Positions 45,792-58,800 of a stretch of 64,000 nt of DNA are shown piece after piece. Source of the DNA: Tetracentron sinense (lineage: Eukaryota > Streptophyta > Magnoliopsida > Trochodendrales > Trochodendraceae). The stretch is from contig CM026567.1 in NCBI GenBank assembly GCA_015143295.1, forward strand, positions 9,752,416 to 9,816,415, given 5' to 3'. Every line of letters starts with the position of its first letter. The first letter of the stretch is position 1. The notes beneath the pieces were generated by a model. That model did not search any database, was not told where the DNA came from, and worked only from the letters and a program-made list of their open reading frames with translations. A program made the translations under genes and the position numbers.

Positions 45792-46569
45792 CTTTAGCTT
45801 TGTTCTTAAATGTTTTCTCCTTATAAGAAGAAAATAAGTCAGAATTTAGCAAGCATTGGGAGAATTTGTTCCCCGCATCCTTGAAGAGATCCCACAAAAT
45901 ATTAACTGACCTCAAATTTTGTTTTGTTTTGGGATAACCTTCTAAAGGATTACTCATTTGCTCCCACATGCGATAACGTAAAGGATGGTTAAAATTAGCA
46001 TTATCATGAGCATGTCTTCTATTATTATTCCTAAGAATTCTCAAAGCAGTAATAGAAGGACTGATTTTCTTATCTAACAAAGATCTATTCATTAGAGTTT
46101 CTTCCGAATCATGTTTGTTAGTGTCCGAATTAATCATAGGAACAACAACTATACTAAATGCACTGTTAGATTCGGGTTGGGCAGTGTTTAAGTTATGAAG
46201 ATCTGAGATAATGATTATAGATTCATTTTCCAATAAATTGATATTATTAGGATGAGTTATTAGAAACTTACCTGATGTTGGGGACAAGGAAGATCCTGCA
46301 AAAAACTGAAAGTTTCCCTTTGCTTTGGCTGTAGCAGACTCGGCTAGATCAACTTGCTCGTTTTCCTTTTCTTTGTCTGTAAAAGATACACCCAGATCAG
46401 AAGTATGGTTATGAATGCCATCAAAATCTCTTTTACCTGATGAAAGGGATGAGGAATATCCTGCAAAAAGCTGGACGTTTCCCTTATCTTTTGCTGAATC
46501 AGACTCATCAAGAGCTATAGTTTGTTCATGAGTACCAGCAGATTTTCCTTCACCTGTAGCCGAATCCAA
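45697..46569 (-). pseudogene. LINE ORF1 C-terminal region
   Basis: 291-codon open stretch on the minus strand, rich in Asp, Ser, Lys and Asn. It has an internal duplication: the block SDSAKDKGNVQLFAGYSSSLS is echoed by ESATAKAKGNFQFFAGSSLS. It overlaps the endonuclease start by about 95 bp in another frame. No catalytic domain seen. It fits the disordered tail of a plant L1 ORF1 protein. Confidence 0.75.
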
Positions 46570-46682
46570 GGAATTGTGGATCTGAAATTCAAAACGGGGG
46601 TTGAGGTCTGAGGTGTCTTCAAAGTTTAGAACTTTATTTGAATCAATAATGGGGGATCCAAATCTATAGCATCTCCAGATTT

Positions 46683-47578
46683 TTATTCATCAACAAACTG
46701 TTTCACCACCCATTGTTTGGTGGTGGTCTTTTGCGTTCCCTCATCAACAGCCTTGTGTTCCACATCTTTTTCCTTGTGGATTAATATTTTAGATCTAGCT
46801 TTGGGTCTATTTTTTATATCCACTCCACAAGAAAGTACCTCGTGACCAAGCTTCTTACAATGAGTGCAATACAATTTTTTTTTTTCATATTCAACAGTTT
46901 GCCACCGACCTTGAGTCCCTAGTCCCAACCAAAATCTGTTCGGGTTTGGTTTGAGAAGATCCATCTCTATACATATCCTTGCTGCACTTGGCCTGGAGAT
47001 TGATTTCGTGGCTCCATCGATCTTCAAGACTTTCCCAAAAATACTTCCTATTGATTGGAGTGCTGAAACATTAAATAAGTGTAGGGGAAGATTCAGGAAA
47101 CACACCCAGACCGGAACGATGAGGATTCTGCCCCTGAGATAAAAGAAGTAGTCCATTTGAAAAATCGAAACAAGAAAGCTTTGATATAAACCACCTCTTT
47201 GATCCATATCATTAAGTAATCATCCTTCGAAGAAAAGCGAAACAATAAATGCCTCAAATCTAGAATCCCAATTGTAAAACCCATACGGAGCCCCTCGGAT
47301 TTCATCATATGAGCCTTGATATCATCAAGGGATGGATGATCATAAGTATATTTTACCACAAGGGATAGAGCATGAGGTTTGGCTAAAACAGCATTTTCTT
47401 CATCCGAGAAAAAAATTGCGGGCTCTCCCTTAAACGTAGAGGGAGACTTGAGAGGGATAGAAGAAGAAGAAGAGATTGGAGAGTGTTTTCCAACAATATC
47501 TGCATAGGAGAAGGTGGGATTGGGCGGCCGGCTAGGGGGGTCTCCCTCCTTGCCGTTGGCTACCCTAGGGTTTTCCAT
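46683..47578 (-). pseudogene. LINE ORF1 N-terminal: DUF4283 and CCHC zinc knuckle
   Basis: Starts at ATG 47578 (MENPRVANG), 91 bp from the 5' end of the LINE. The first frame (47093-47578) has the DUF4283 start with FSYADIVGKHSP and a central RNA-binding-like fold. A frameshift near 47150 moves the protein to 46683-47207, which has VPVWVCFLNLPLHLFN and the knuckle CTHCKKLGHEVLSC (CX2CX4HX4C). ORF1 proteins of this type bind LINE RNA. Confidence 0.9.
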
Positions 47579-47676
47579 GAAACCCTAGCAAAAAATTCAC
47601 CAATACTTGCTATCATGCACCTAAAAAATTCGTAATGCTGAATCGTAACAAGGTCTAATATTAAAGAAATCCAACA

Positions 47677-47688
47677 ATCTCCCACTTG
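47677..47688 (-). other. PPT-like tract of element C (right copy)
   Basis: On the minus strand CAAGTGGGAGAT precedes TGTTGGA. Because the LINE target duplication covers it, a second copy with one change sits at 39213-39224 next to the 3' LTR. Confidence 0.75.
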
Positions 47689-50600
47689 CACTCTAAGCCA
47701 ATTAGATGTAATGCCCATCTTCTCAGTGATGTTTCTCAAACACCAGCTAAAGCATAACTTAATATACATGTGTCTGCAATGTCTGCTTTACCACAACTAT
47801 TGTAGTGATGCAATAACACTTGTAACTCTTGCAAATTTATTATCAATAACCACGGTCTGGAAAGACTAAACAAAAATGATACTGTCCAACAGTGATTTTC
47901 AGAAGTTAACATGCTTGTACATTACCATGGTACAATGTTCCGGACTAATTTGACCAATATCTTATCACATCAATATGTGATGAATATCCGGTCTAGTACA
48001 AGTATGCTTTCTCATGATATCACATATCTTAGAGAAACAGATTCCATTCCATAAAGGTAGAAACTCTTTTCTTGGAATCTTACTTACACAAAAACATGAT
48101 TGTTATTGGGAGAACAACAATATCATTTTCCTTTTGTCTCTAACCATTTAGGACTAAGAAAACATGTTGTCAAAGTTTTTGTCCTTTATTACAAAATTGT
48201 TAGATAAAATTTAAGAGAAGAATAATATTCATACTTTATTCACAATGAAAAGAATATTATCTTTGCATAGAGTCAGGAAAGTAATTATGCTCCCACTAAC
48301 CAATTTGCACACAAAGGATACTTTCATTCTTAGATGAAAATCAAACAGTTTGATTACTTCATCAGAATAAAGTTAGTCCAACTACAAATTCTGGGACTTA
48401 TGGGTTCTAGTGTACTATTTAGGTATAGTGAGATTAGAGAGTTGATCTCTATCAATTCTCATAGTTGTCGGTCTATTAGGCTTTCGCTTCTAGAACAATT
48501 CTAGATTCAGTTTCTCTTCTAGAAAACTTACATTCTTGTTTACAAATATCTTTTGTTATCCAGGATTAGAGACTAAGTATCTCTAATGTGAATCCCAAGC
48601 TCATCTTTTATCGAATCATATCCATTCTTTTTCGATTTTAACAATACCATCATGCTATGGTTTGTTACGGGAATTAACTAAAATAAGATGTAATTAGAGT
48701 AACTTATGAAAATTCTATTAAGAGGTATTCTTCTCAATCATGGAAGATTTACCTAGCTATTTTTTTTATTTCATTGTGGAATTCCTTGAACTTTTCAAAG
48801 AAGGTGAAATAAAGTTAGCTACCTCTTAATAGAAGATACATATGACTACGATCATCTATGTGTACCAATACAATACGGGAAGACACATATTTCTCCATGA
48901 TAATTACTCATAGGACTAAGTTCATAAAGACTAAGGGATGTGCCGATATTAATTAAAGTTACAACAGTACCAATATAAGAAATTTAATTTCTACAAGTAA
49001 TTGGCACATACATAGTCTCTAAGAATGAAATCCTATTTTGAGCTAGTTTTTCATAAAAACATCCTAATGGTGACTATAACAACTATTGCTTTTGTCCCAT
49101 TCTCAAGTAGAAGTCTTATCTACTCGGATTTCTCCTTCTCTTTAACAAACATGCAACTATTGCACTTATGCAAGGTCATACCAAGCATTAGGAGCTGGAG
49201 GTTCCAACAATTAAGTTGGACTTGATAAGTATACAAGCTGGATAATCCTTCCAAAGGTTTGTCCTGTAACCAATGATCAATTGCTTCATTGTGAAGCACA
49301 TTCCTTATACTTTCCTTTCTTCTCAGAAGAGCCCTTATCCATACTACCAGAATATCTTTCCAATGAAAAATCTTGGATTTCTTTCCTTTGCATAAATGCT
49401 TGGGATTTAGAGAATCCAACTGTTTTGAACATCTTTACAATTAGCATTGAACTCTTCAAAGGATCTTAGCCATATGCAACATGTAAGATTTCAAACAATC
49501 TGATTCCCTACTTGTTCAACATAACTATATTAAAGGACTTCGGGAGTTAGGTGAGGATCATATCCTCTGATCCCATAAATTTATCTCAATTTATTTCAGC
49601 ACCAAGAATTGAGATTTATGAATCTCATGATATCTATCATATTCTTTGTGACTGGGTTTCCCTACTCAACTTGGTGTCCACTTGTCCTTTTATATAGCAA
49701 GCTGCCTAGCAGCCCTATTATATTATGTAAACATCTCAAATGACATTTACCATTAGTAGTGAGAACTTGGGCAATTCTTTAGATAGTAAGCACAAACTTG
49801 AGATGCCTTTTCCATTCCAAACACTTTGAATTGGTCAAGAGATTAAGTTTTGGTAAATTGGATATAGAATGACATGAAAATAAACATACATCATAATATC
49901 ACACATTATAATATCATTAGAACAAGGCTTTCAATCTTTGATTATATTGCTCATCATTCAGTCAAATTTCATAGACTCCTCAATCTATAAAATTAGGGAA
50001 TATGCTACTTCATATTTCTGATGAGCATTGGGTGCCTTATCATGCACATACAATCTTCTATTTTAGGATAGTACTATACATGCACTACAAGGTGCATTGT
50101 AACTATCCATCATTGAGCATCTCATACATAACTCCTTATGTAAATCAATGATTCCTAATTTTTTTGCGACCTCCAAGGACAACATGACTGTCACTGTTTC
50201 AGCCACCATGTTCCTTGGTCAAGTGAAACCCATCATTCTAGTTCATCATATGATCAAGTAGGGCTGTGCCCCCATTTTAGTTGACACTCCCTATTAGACC
50301 ATACACAAACCTATCTACTATAGAAATAAGGCTCTAGGAGTTTAATTCAGACTGAATTATGTCAATACCATTTGGCAAGACAAGACTCATGCTAATTAAT
50401 TCCTAGTCTTATTGATAGTGGAAGGTCATAGGATAAATTATCCCGTAAGATAAATTAGCCCATTTAATTCACTTAATATTTTTCTTGAGGGAAAACAGAA
50501 TATTATCACAAGGGTTATAGATTTTTCTACGCAACTAAAAGCTATATCAAATCATCACATGAAATACATAATATAGCCACACAATGGGTCCACATGATCA

Positions 50601-50850
50601 TGCTATCTTAGAAATCCTACAACTACTCTTGTAGAACGCCTTCCAAGATTTATTCTCTATGCTATTACCATCATCTTCAATCTTTAATACGATTTCTCCA
50701 TAGAAAAATCAACAACTCCTAATACTAAGATTACATCATATTCAAAACAAGAAAGCTTGAGAAACCACCCAAAATAGGGTGTTCAAGGGGAGTACAACCC
50801 ATAAGAAGAAAGGTAAGAGAATAGAGAGAGAAGAAGGCATGATCATATAA
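47689..50850 (-). other. Element C internal region, left part
   Basis: 3.2 kb with no supported gene. The longest minus-strand ORF (99 codons, 49120-49419) has a lysine-rich start but no recognised motif. The sequence is AT-rich with many stops in all frames. It ends at the TATAA duplication of the solo LTR. Confidence 0.6.
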
Positions 50851-53239
50851 TGTAACGCCCCAAAATACCCCCTAGGAGTTTAGGGATACTTTAGGCTTGA
50901 CTATACGTACCTGCCAAACCATCCTGTCATGAACAAGATAATTAACGTACTAAACAATGATAATCAGAGCGCGAAAGCTAAACATAAATGCGGAAGCGTA
51001 AACTAACGTTTTCTTTTCTTCTAAGATTTCCAAAATAGTATTCCAAGTTAACATATATACAACACATGTCTAAGTCTAAGGTGGACAGACCCACCAATCA
51101 AAATGTCAAAATACATAAAAGACCCTCTCGTACTCTCCCCTCAACAGTAGTCGAGGTATGGCCACACGTCAAGGTCTCGGTCCGCCTGAGACTGCAGTGG
51201 GATAGACGGCTCTCTCTCCTCGAAATACTCTTCCTCGACCCAAGGCTCTGGGTCGAGGGCTCCCTCAGTACCTGCCGACATGAAAGTACGGCTGAGCATG
51301 GAATACTCAGCGAGTACAAGCTAATAGCTATCCATAACAATAATAAACCTGCAAAGAGTAGTACAATACCAATCATCAATTCCAGGCAATAGTAAGATCA
51401 TAGAATTAAACAATATTAATCATGGAGAAATATTATCATCTTGATGAGCATAAATGCAAAAACGCCGACAAAACTCATGCTTGAAAACCTGTTTCTATGT
51501 CCCGGTATGCATTTTAAAACCATGTATGCGTGCATGCATGAATGTCTTGTCATCATCTTGTAACCTTGTATCTTGTAACTTGTGAGCCAGAGGCTAGCAC
51601 CCGAATCTCCCTGGGCTGCCAACCTCCTTGATATATGGTTTTCTTGTGAGCCAGAGGCTAGTACCCGAATGTCCCTGGGCTACCAACCTCCTTGACAATA
51701 GGTGATTTTTATTACTCGTTTAGTTTTCTTGTGAGCCAGAGGCTAGTACCTGAATGTCCTGGGGCTACCAACCTCCTTGACAATATGTGTTTTAGGGGTT
51801 TTCTTGTGAGCCAGAGGCTAGTACCCGAATGTCCCTGGGCTACCAACCTCCTTGACATGCAATATTTTCTTGTTGGTTATTATATGCATATGCTCTTGAA
51901 ATCTCGGTTCATGCTATCATGCGTGCTCGTGTATGTGTCAATAGTGACCATCGTGGAATGAGGATAGCAAGAGAGATATGGCATCATAATTCGATTCATC
52001 ATATAAGTATAGGAGCACTTAAGAAATTTGCACATTACTTGATCACATTACTTGATTAATTCATCATTCATAAGAGTACATGCATGAGGCCTATTTTCAT
52101 TTTCTTCATTCAAGTCATTATTTCATAGTTTAGGTATTTTGTCAAACACTTAGCATGCAAGTTTCCTCATTGTTCATTTTCTCCTTTTTAGTGCGTATTT
52201 TACATTCAATCACACAAGGTAAGTTTATTATTTGTGTAATGCCCATCCTTCATTTTTCAATCCACAACCCGCACATACCATACATCACCCATTCGGCATC
52301 CAATCGCCACAACCCACATCCATCCAAGCATCCATACCATTTCTTTATCTTGTTTATATTTATTAGGGATGATACATTTCACAAGAAAGCAAACATAATA
52401 GCATAAATCGCATTTCATAAAGAAAACTTAGATTTATTGCTAGGGTAAGTTAGTAGGGTGTACTAACCTTAGATCAAGGCTTGATCTTGGTAGGAACCTT
52501 GATTTAAGCTCCAACTTGAAAGGAGGAAACCTTTTCTTGAGGGAGACTTGGCTTGGGGAAGAAAACCCTCTTAAAATACCTTGGAGAATGCTGCCCTAAC
52601 TTGAGAACGAGATCCCCCACGTGCTTGAGCCTTGAACTTGAAGTAATCTAAGTTTGGGGATGATCTAGGGTTGTCAACCCCTTTGATTTCCCTCTCCAAT
52701 GGAAACCCTAGGTGAAAACCCTCTTCTTCTCTTCCCTTTCTCTCTAAATGTTCTAAGTATGTGAATGAAGCCCTAAAGGCTCGGGCAAGCCTTAAGAAGA
52801 AAGGGTTTAACCCCCAAAAGATGAAAATGTCCTTACAAAAATTTCTGAAAAAAAACACGGGGACTGAGCGATCGGTGGTTATGACCGATCGATCGGTTGC
52901 CTACCGAGCGATCGGTACTCTGACCGAGCGACCGATCAAAAAACTACTCCCTGGAAAATTTTCCCATACAAAAGTTTTGACCGTGCGATAGCTACCGATC
53001 GATCGCTTACTGGACCGAGCGATCGGTGCTCTGCATGTCTGGACTGTTTTGACCATATCTTTTGACTCGCTCGTCCGATTTCGACGATTCAACTTGCGTT
53101 GGGTTCGTCTTTCGAAAATGAACATTTCTAATGTTTCATAATTTTTGAGCTCTCTCTTATTTATTAATTAGACTATGAGGAAGGCCAATTAGCTACGAAA
53201 ACAGTATTCATTAAGTATAGAAAAGTCCGGGGTGCTACA
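50851..53239 (-). mobile_element. A-family solo LTR (2389 bp)
   Basis: Plus-strand ends TGTAACGCCCC and GGTGCTACA, with target duplication TATAA at 50846-50850 and 53240-53244. It has four minisatellite units (51576-51864), hairpin 51291-51311, palindrome near 51080 and a GATC cluster at 52860-53030. Very close to 33261-35648 in length and sequence, so the same subfamily. Confidence 0.95.
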
Positions 53240-54978
53240 TATAATCCTTCCACCATTCAACAAGAATATATATATATATTAACAATTCATCAACTATGAA
53301 TAATTACATGGCATGACAAATAATTTAGAAAATTCATAACCTCAACAAGAGTTTTGCTAACCTTAGGGAAACTCTTTCCCATATGGTTAAGGCCTCTATT
53401 AACATTTAATAGAAAAACTCTAGAGCAAACAATAAAGCAAGCATGTGAAGAATGAATTCTTAGGGATTTAGATCATTATTAGAAAGAAAACCATTTTCCT
53501 TTAATGCTTGGGAAATCATTAAGAGAAACAATTTCTCTAAGATTTAATCTAACCCTAAAATTCATCCTTATATTCCTCAATTGATAAAAAAATAGAAAAC
53601 ACCATATTAAATTCAGCTAGCCTAGGGATCTAATCCCTTCCATATTATTTTGATCTAATAACTATTAAAAGACCAAACTAAAAATCAGCAAATTGCTAAT
53701 TTTTTAAATGTCACCTTATATTGATTCCAAAAAGAAATTCAAAATCAATAATAGATGAATTCAAAATTTTCCATAAGGGCCAACTACTTTAGGGATTATT
53801 TGATTTAACAATTAAATAAAATAATACCCTAAACAATAGTATTAAATGTCCATAAGAATAATTGATCTCTATCAATTAAAATTCACTTGAGATACAACGT
53901 TGTATCTCAACCAATGGCATTTATGTAATTACTTGATTAACTATTAATCAAATAAAAACTTATAAATACTATGTAGCCGATAATTCTGAACACATGTAAT
54001 TGATCCAAATCAACTACAATAATTATGGTATTATTCTCATAAACTTTTTAAGGAACCATAAAAGATATCATAATTAACATTTAATTAAATGATAGCCCAT
54101 GGACTTGTAGCAGATAATTAAAAAATTTAATTAAATCTCAGCCGGTGCTCTCAAATGAAATAATTAAACTATTGAATTAATTGTTACCCATTAAATGATT
54201 TAATAGCATCCCATGCTCTCAAATCAAATAATGAAATTTAGGAAAAATTTGAAAGCCTCTTAAAAATTAATTTAGAAAACTCTTTTTCCCGCTTTAGATT
54301 TTCGACTCAAGTTTTGACCCTCAAAACGATTGATTCTGGAAAAGCTTTCTTCATGAAAGTTGTAGACCTTTTCGACAGCTTCGGAACGATGTGCTGACAA
54401 ACCTAAATCGAACTTACGATCACAAAGTTATGGCCGAAATACTGAAACGTTATCGATTCTTCTAATCAATTACAAATCCAAAAATCCATAAATCAATTTA
54501 AGTCGAAATAAGCTTTAATCTCCAAGAACGCTTAAGCAAGGGTGTCAAACCCTATGAGATTTATTAATTAACATTTAATAAATAAAATTTCATCAATATA
54601 TGCTAGCGTAAATATCAATGGGTATCTTAGTGGTCTAAATCAAAGGGAAAACTTGCCTGGGGCTCTCAAAAGGATCTCTAAATCCTTAAAGACTTTAACC
54701 AAATTTATATCTCTATAAACCTGTCCCTATTAGAATTAAGAGAGGTTTTGAAATCATCCAAAACTGAAATTAGTATCACACTAATTTCTAAGGGCTTGAT
54801 TACTCCCTCAATAACTAGAGGGGGATCCTTTAACCCTATTAATGATTATCCAATAATCAAGAATCTAGAAGATTGATTCATTAGGGTGGCCAAAATTTAT
54901 AAGGAAGGCAATCTTGATGTAAATCTTGATAAAACTCAATAAAATCAAAGAGAAGCATAGCCAAGGCTCTGATACCAC
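53240..54978 (-). other. Element C internal region, right part, with PBS
   Basis: No gene seen. AT-rich. On the minus strand the PBS TGGTATCAGAGCCTTGGC (54960-54977) is one base from the 5' LTR and extends over 18 bases, a long match of initiator tRNA-Met type. A gag start would be expected downstream but no ORF above 60 codons is present. Confidence 0.8.
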
Positions 54979-57139
54979 TGAAAGTATGCCTCTTTTTAAT
55001 TGTAGAAAAACAGTTCTTGGGAGGCAGAGATCGAATCCTAAGATTTGACTAAGATTCTAATTGATTTTATTTAATGAATGTTAGAATAACAATTACTTTG
55101 GCGAATTTGAAATTTTTAAGTCAAATCCACGTTACAACAGTACTCACAAAACTTCACAAGTGTCAAGTCTCTTTCGCAATCCACATGAATCTTCTTTTTC
55201 CTTTAAAGCTTTCTCTAATGGAAGCTAATGACCCTTCCAAATTTCCAGCTCTAGGATCTTGAACTAAAGATTATTTATTCATCAATCAAGAATGTTTCTT
55301 CTTCTTCTTGATAATCAAACTAGAAAACAAGAGAGAAGAGAAGAGGGAGGTTTGACCGTACACAATCCAAGGAGAGGAGAGAGGTGGGCGTGAGATTAGA
55401 GGAGAGGAGAGGAGAGAGAGGAGAAAAACAGGAGAATTATCTCTCTAAAGGGCTAGGCGTCCACTCCTTTATATAAGGTTCCCTCTTGGTTGCTTGAATT
55501 GTAATCCAATTATAATTCCTTAACCTTATCCTAATCCAATTAGGATTCCTCAATAGTTTCCTTTCTTGATTATTCTCCTAATCCAATTAGGATTAATCTA
55601 AAAAGAAACTAACCTTATCTATTAGTAAGTAATCTTATCCTTATCCAATAAGGAATCTTGAATTAGTAACTAACTAATGGAATCCCTAACAATTAGGGAA
55701 TTTTTAATTAGTAACTAACTCATTAACTAACTAACCTTATCCAATAAGGTGTTAATTAATTAGAAACTAATTAAAATAAGACTTCCTCTTTGAAGTGGGT
55801 ATCCCACCCTAGGTGGGCCCCACTCCACATGCCCCTTAGGGTTTCATAAACCCTAAAGCTCACATTTGATCTTTTATTAAAATCTCGAATGGGTCCTACC
55901 CATTTGGTTTTTCACATCCAATGTGATTCTACCTTTTAGAGCTTCACTATACCATATAGTGATTACTTAAAGAAGTTAATTAATTTAATTAATAAATAAA
56001 TTAAACACTTTAAGAAGGTCCTTGTGTGTGGGATCTAAAGGGATCTCCTATTTCCGGCTATGGGACCAAGTACTCAACCTTTTGGTTAAAGCATTGTTAC
56101 TAGGAAACACCATTCGTATCACTCCATTAGGATTATACAATTTCATCTATATCCCTGGACTTCAACCAATCACAATAATGTCCATTAACACAATGTGATT
56201 AACCTCCAGAAAATAGAGAATTGTAAGTACTATCTCACAATTTATTTACAAATAAATCATTCCACATTCCCATATCACTTATATGCTTCCGAGATTGGAA
56301 CAATTCCACTGTCTAGTCCCTAGCTTATGAATAGAACCCTTTCTCATGATTACTTTTTCATTGAACTGAGCTTTCAAAACACTTTTGAAGAAACATTAAA
56401 AAAGAACTAACATATATATATTTATATATACTTTTCCATATTGAAAATATCAACTTCGATAGAGACCATTCTACCGAAAAGCACTAGTACTGGATTTAAC
56501 TGTTCATTTCAACAAGTATCACCTTGATATCATTATCTCCAATTAAGGAGTTGTGGATTCCTTATTGAATGTTTACACACTTCTCCAAACATTGTGTACA
56601 TGACCTAACGTACCCGGAGTTAGTCCTGTGTATTGGACATTGGCGATTGGCACATCAAAGCCATATAGACAGATGTCTAAGAAAATGTTAACCTCTCAGG
56701 TCTAAAGAAAATTTATCAAATGGATAACCCTAATACAATCTGACAATGTATTCCATAGGGTATCCACTAGTGACCCCGTTTAATATTATGTACTTGCGAC
56801 ATATACTCACATGTTAGTCAAGAGTGACCACTCTCTGTGAATGAGATTCATCATACTATCTCATAGAACTACACATGTGCAAGCCATGATGAAGTTCTGC
56901 GCCCAACCAATACTTTAGAGGCTTCGAACAATATTAGGTTTACAAGGAACTGGAAATTCATATCTCTTCGCAACCTTTGGATGATTTTTGAATAATGTTA
57001 CCTATGGAACTTTATGTCATCATCAAATGAGACAATAATTAATATAAATACCATTTATAGTTGGTTGTGTGAATATGATGCTTGTCTAATAAACATAGAA
57101 AAGTCTATTATTTGCTTTCGAGTGCATATATGTCTAACA
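54979..57139 (-). repeat. 5' LTR of element C (2161 bp)
   Basis: Minus-strand start TGTTAGACATATATGC at 57139, end GGCATACTTTCA at 54979. Equal in length to the 3' LTR. It contains GA-rich tracts near 55330-55435 and an AT repeat near 56412-56430. Confidence 0.93.
55468..55475 (-). promoter_or_regulatory. Possible TATA box in 5' LTR of element C
   Basis: Minus-strand TATATAAA in the context CCTTATATAAAGGAG, followed downstream by GA-rich sequence. The 3' LTR has GATATAAAGG at the equivalent place. Position within the LTR suits a Pol II promoter; this is inference. Confidence 0.45.
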
Positions 57140-57754
57140 TGTTTAGCAAACTGGCCGATACAAGATTTTTACAAATTTCTGTTGCATACAATACGTCAGA
57201 ATGAGTGAGATGTTTCCAGGATGTTAATTTCATAACAACCTTCCCTTTCCTATGATTTTAGCATTGACAAATTTCTCATAAAAAGTTGTCGATGTTCCAC
57301 TGGTTCATAGGATTTGAAGATGTTCTTGTCATTAGTGACATGCATCATGGCTCCAATATCGATCCACCAATTTCTATCTTCACCCATCATGTACACTTCA
57401 GAAATAACCGCAATCATTTATTCAGTCACATTCACTTTGGGTTTCTTGAAATTTTGTCATCTCAATTTCTTGAGTAGTCGAGATTCCCACTTGAAATGAC
57501 AGGGTTTCTTGTAATGAAAACATGTCCCATCATGATGGAATTTCTTCTTCTTGAATTCTTTCCTGCATTTCTTGAAGGATTCCATGTTGCCTTTAGGATG
57601 TTCGGACTTGCCTTCCACCAAGTCTACCCTAGGGTTGACTTGCAAAGAATCCTCCTTGTATCAAATTCTAAATTGTTCCTCAATTTGTAAACTGGTGCTT
57701 TAGGCTTTTCTGATGATTGTTCTAAGATTGAGGTAAGTTGTCAATAATAGAACC
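57140..57754 (-). pseudogene. Copia gag end and protease fragment
   Basis: Minus strand. 57457-57645 encodes a lysine-rich stretch with a damaged zinc knuckle, CFHYKKPCHFKWE (second cysteine is tyrosine). Then WWIDIGAMMHVTN (near 57355) is the copia protease site, with DIGA in place of DSGA. DVLYATEICKNLVSASLLN follows and ends at the element C target site; the frame continues at 37051. The right edge is the family D LTR start at 57755. Same original element as 22465-24181. Confidence 0.88.
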
Positions 57755-58800
57755 TGTAGAACCCCGTATCGTGATGGCATGGTATGGTGAATAGTACTGT
57801 GAATGGTGTCTAAGGCTTAAAGCCTATTGTAATGCCTTGAAAAGTTATCAATGATAATGAGAACATGGTTTTGATATATTTTGGGTGTATGATGTGTTAT
57901 GACATGTATTAAAACCTTAAGAATATTTTCTTAAGTTTATGGGTGTTTGGGATGGAGGAATAAGAGTATAAAATCTCTAAATGTCAAAAAGGGTTGTCTT
58001 AAAATACCCTCAATTTAAGAAGCTCTATTTTTGTCACTGTTGATCGGAATCGAATGATTCTTGAACCATTAGAAATGTATTGAAACCCTATTCAAGGTTC
58101 ATGTTTATCATTTTTCCAGATTTTTAGTCAAAGATAGGTTAAATGTTGGATTTTTGAAAGTCTGGTCTGCTGAAATTCTAGGCTGCTGAAATGCATTCCA
58201 GACCAGTCAGCTTTGGAGCCTATTTAGACAATCAAGAACTCAAAATTAGGATTTGTTCATTAGATATAAAATTGTTCCATTTTGAATGAAGAGTCCAATG
58301 TAAGTTGATTCGTCAAAATCAAATAAGCGAGTCAAAAGTTATGATCAAAATACCAAAGCAGGAAAAACTTAAGCCAATCAGAGCTCCTAGACGTCGACAT
58401 CTACAACCCAAACGTCAACGTTTAGGAGAAACAGAATGTGAAAATTGACCCAGACGTTGACATTTGTAACCCAAACGTCGACGCCTGGCCCAAACATCGA
58501 TATGGGCTTGCTTGGACACGAAAAATGGGTTTTTTAAAAGGGGTTTAAGCGTGATTTTTCAACCCTAAACCTATAAATACCCAATTTTCGTGGGATTAAG
58601 GGTTTTAAAACTTTGAGAAGCATCTTTTGAGAGGAAAATGGAGAGATCCAGGGTTTCCAAAAGGGGTTTTCATTTGAGATCGAGTGGAGCACGATTCTTG
58701 CATCCTGAGGCTTGGATGTTCTTCCTCAAAGCTTGGATCTTCTTCCTCAAGCACGATTTCACTTCTCCAAGCATTCTTAACCATCTATTTTTTGTTAAAG
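57755..58800 (+). repeat. Truncated family D LTR, plus orientation
   Basis: Starts TGTAGAACCCCGTATCG. Blocks near 58020-58140 (CTCAATTTAAGAAGCTC onward) match 61928-62370 read in reverse, and the GTAAGTTGATTCGTCAAAATC block relates it to the A family. In the slot where A LTRs carry GATC palindromes it has AACGTCGACG-type words (58390-58505). It loses similarity to other LTRs near 58800, shortly before the 3' flank of the calmodulin-like gene. No second end or duplication seen. Confidence 0.75.

Larger units (their letters stand above)
39225..47669 (-). mobile_element. L1-type LINE, near full length, interrupted
   Basis: About 6.2 kb without the inserted solo LTR. The poly(A) end is on the left (11 T on the plus strand, 39225-39235). 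The 19-bp target duplication is at 39206-39224 and 47670-47688 (one mismatch). Order on the minus strand: ORF1 (DUF4283 and CCHC knuckle), APE-type endonuclease, RT, zf-RVT and RNase H. Long duplication plus poly(A) indicates target-primed reverse transcription. Frames have several stops and shifts, so it is inactive. Confidence 0.94.
37052..57139 (-). mobile_element. Element C: large LTR element without recognisable coding
   Basis: 3' LTR 37052-39212 and 5' LTR 54979-57139, both 2161 bp and clearly homologous. Minus-strand ends are TGTTGGACATATA and GGCATACTTTCA. The PBS is TGGTATCAGAGCCTTGGC at 54960-54977, with a PPT-like AAGTGGGAGAT next to the 3' LTR. Target duplication is TCTTT (37047-37051) against TGTTT (57140-57144), one mismatch, restoring the copia frame. 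Without the inserted LINE and solo LTR the internal region is about 4.9 kb with no gag or pol motif I can identify. It fits a LARD-like non-autonomous or heavily decayed copia-type element. Confidence 0.88.

Noticed and set aside
49120-49419. 99-codon ORF as a remnant of gag in element C
   Set aside because: Lysine-rich but without a zinc knuckle or capsid motif; similarity could not be supported by eye.
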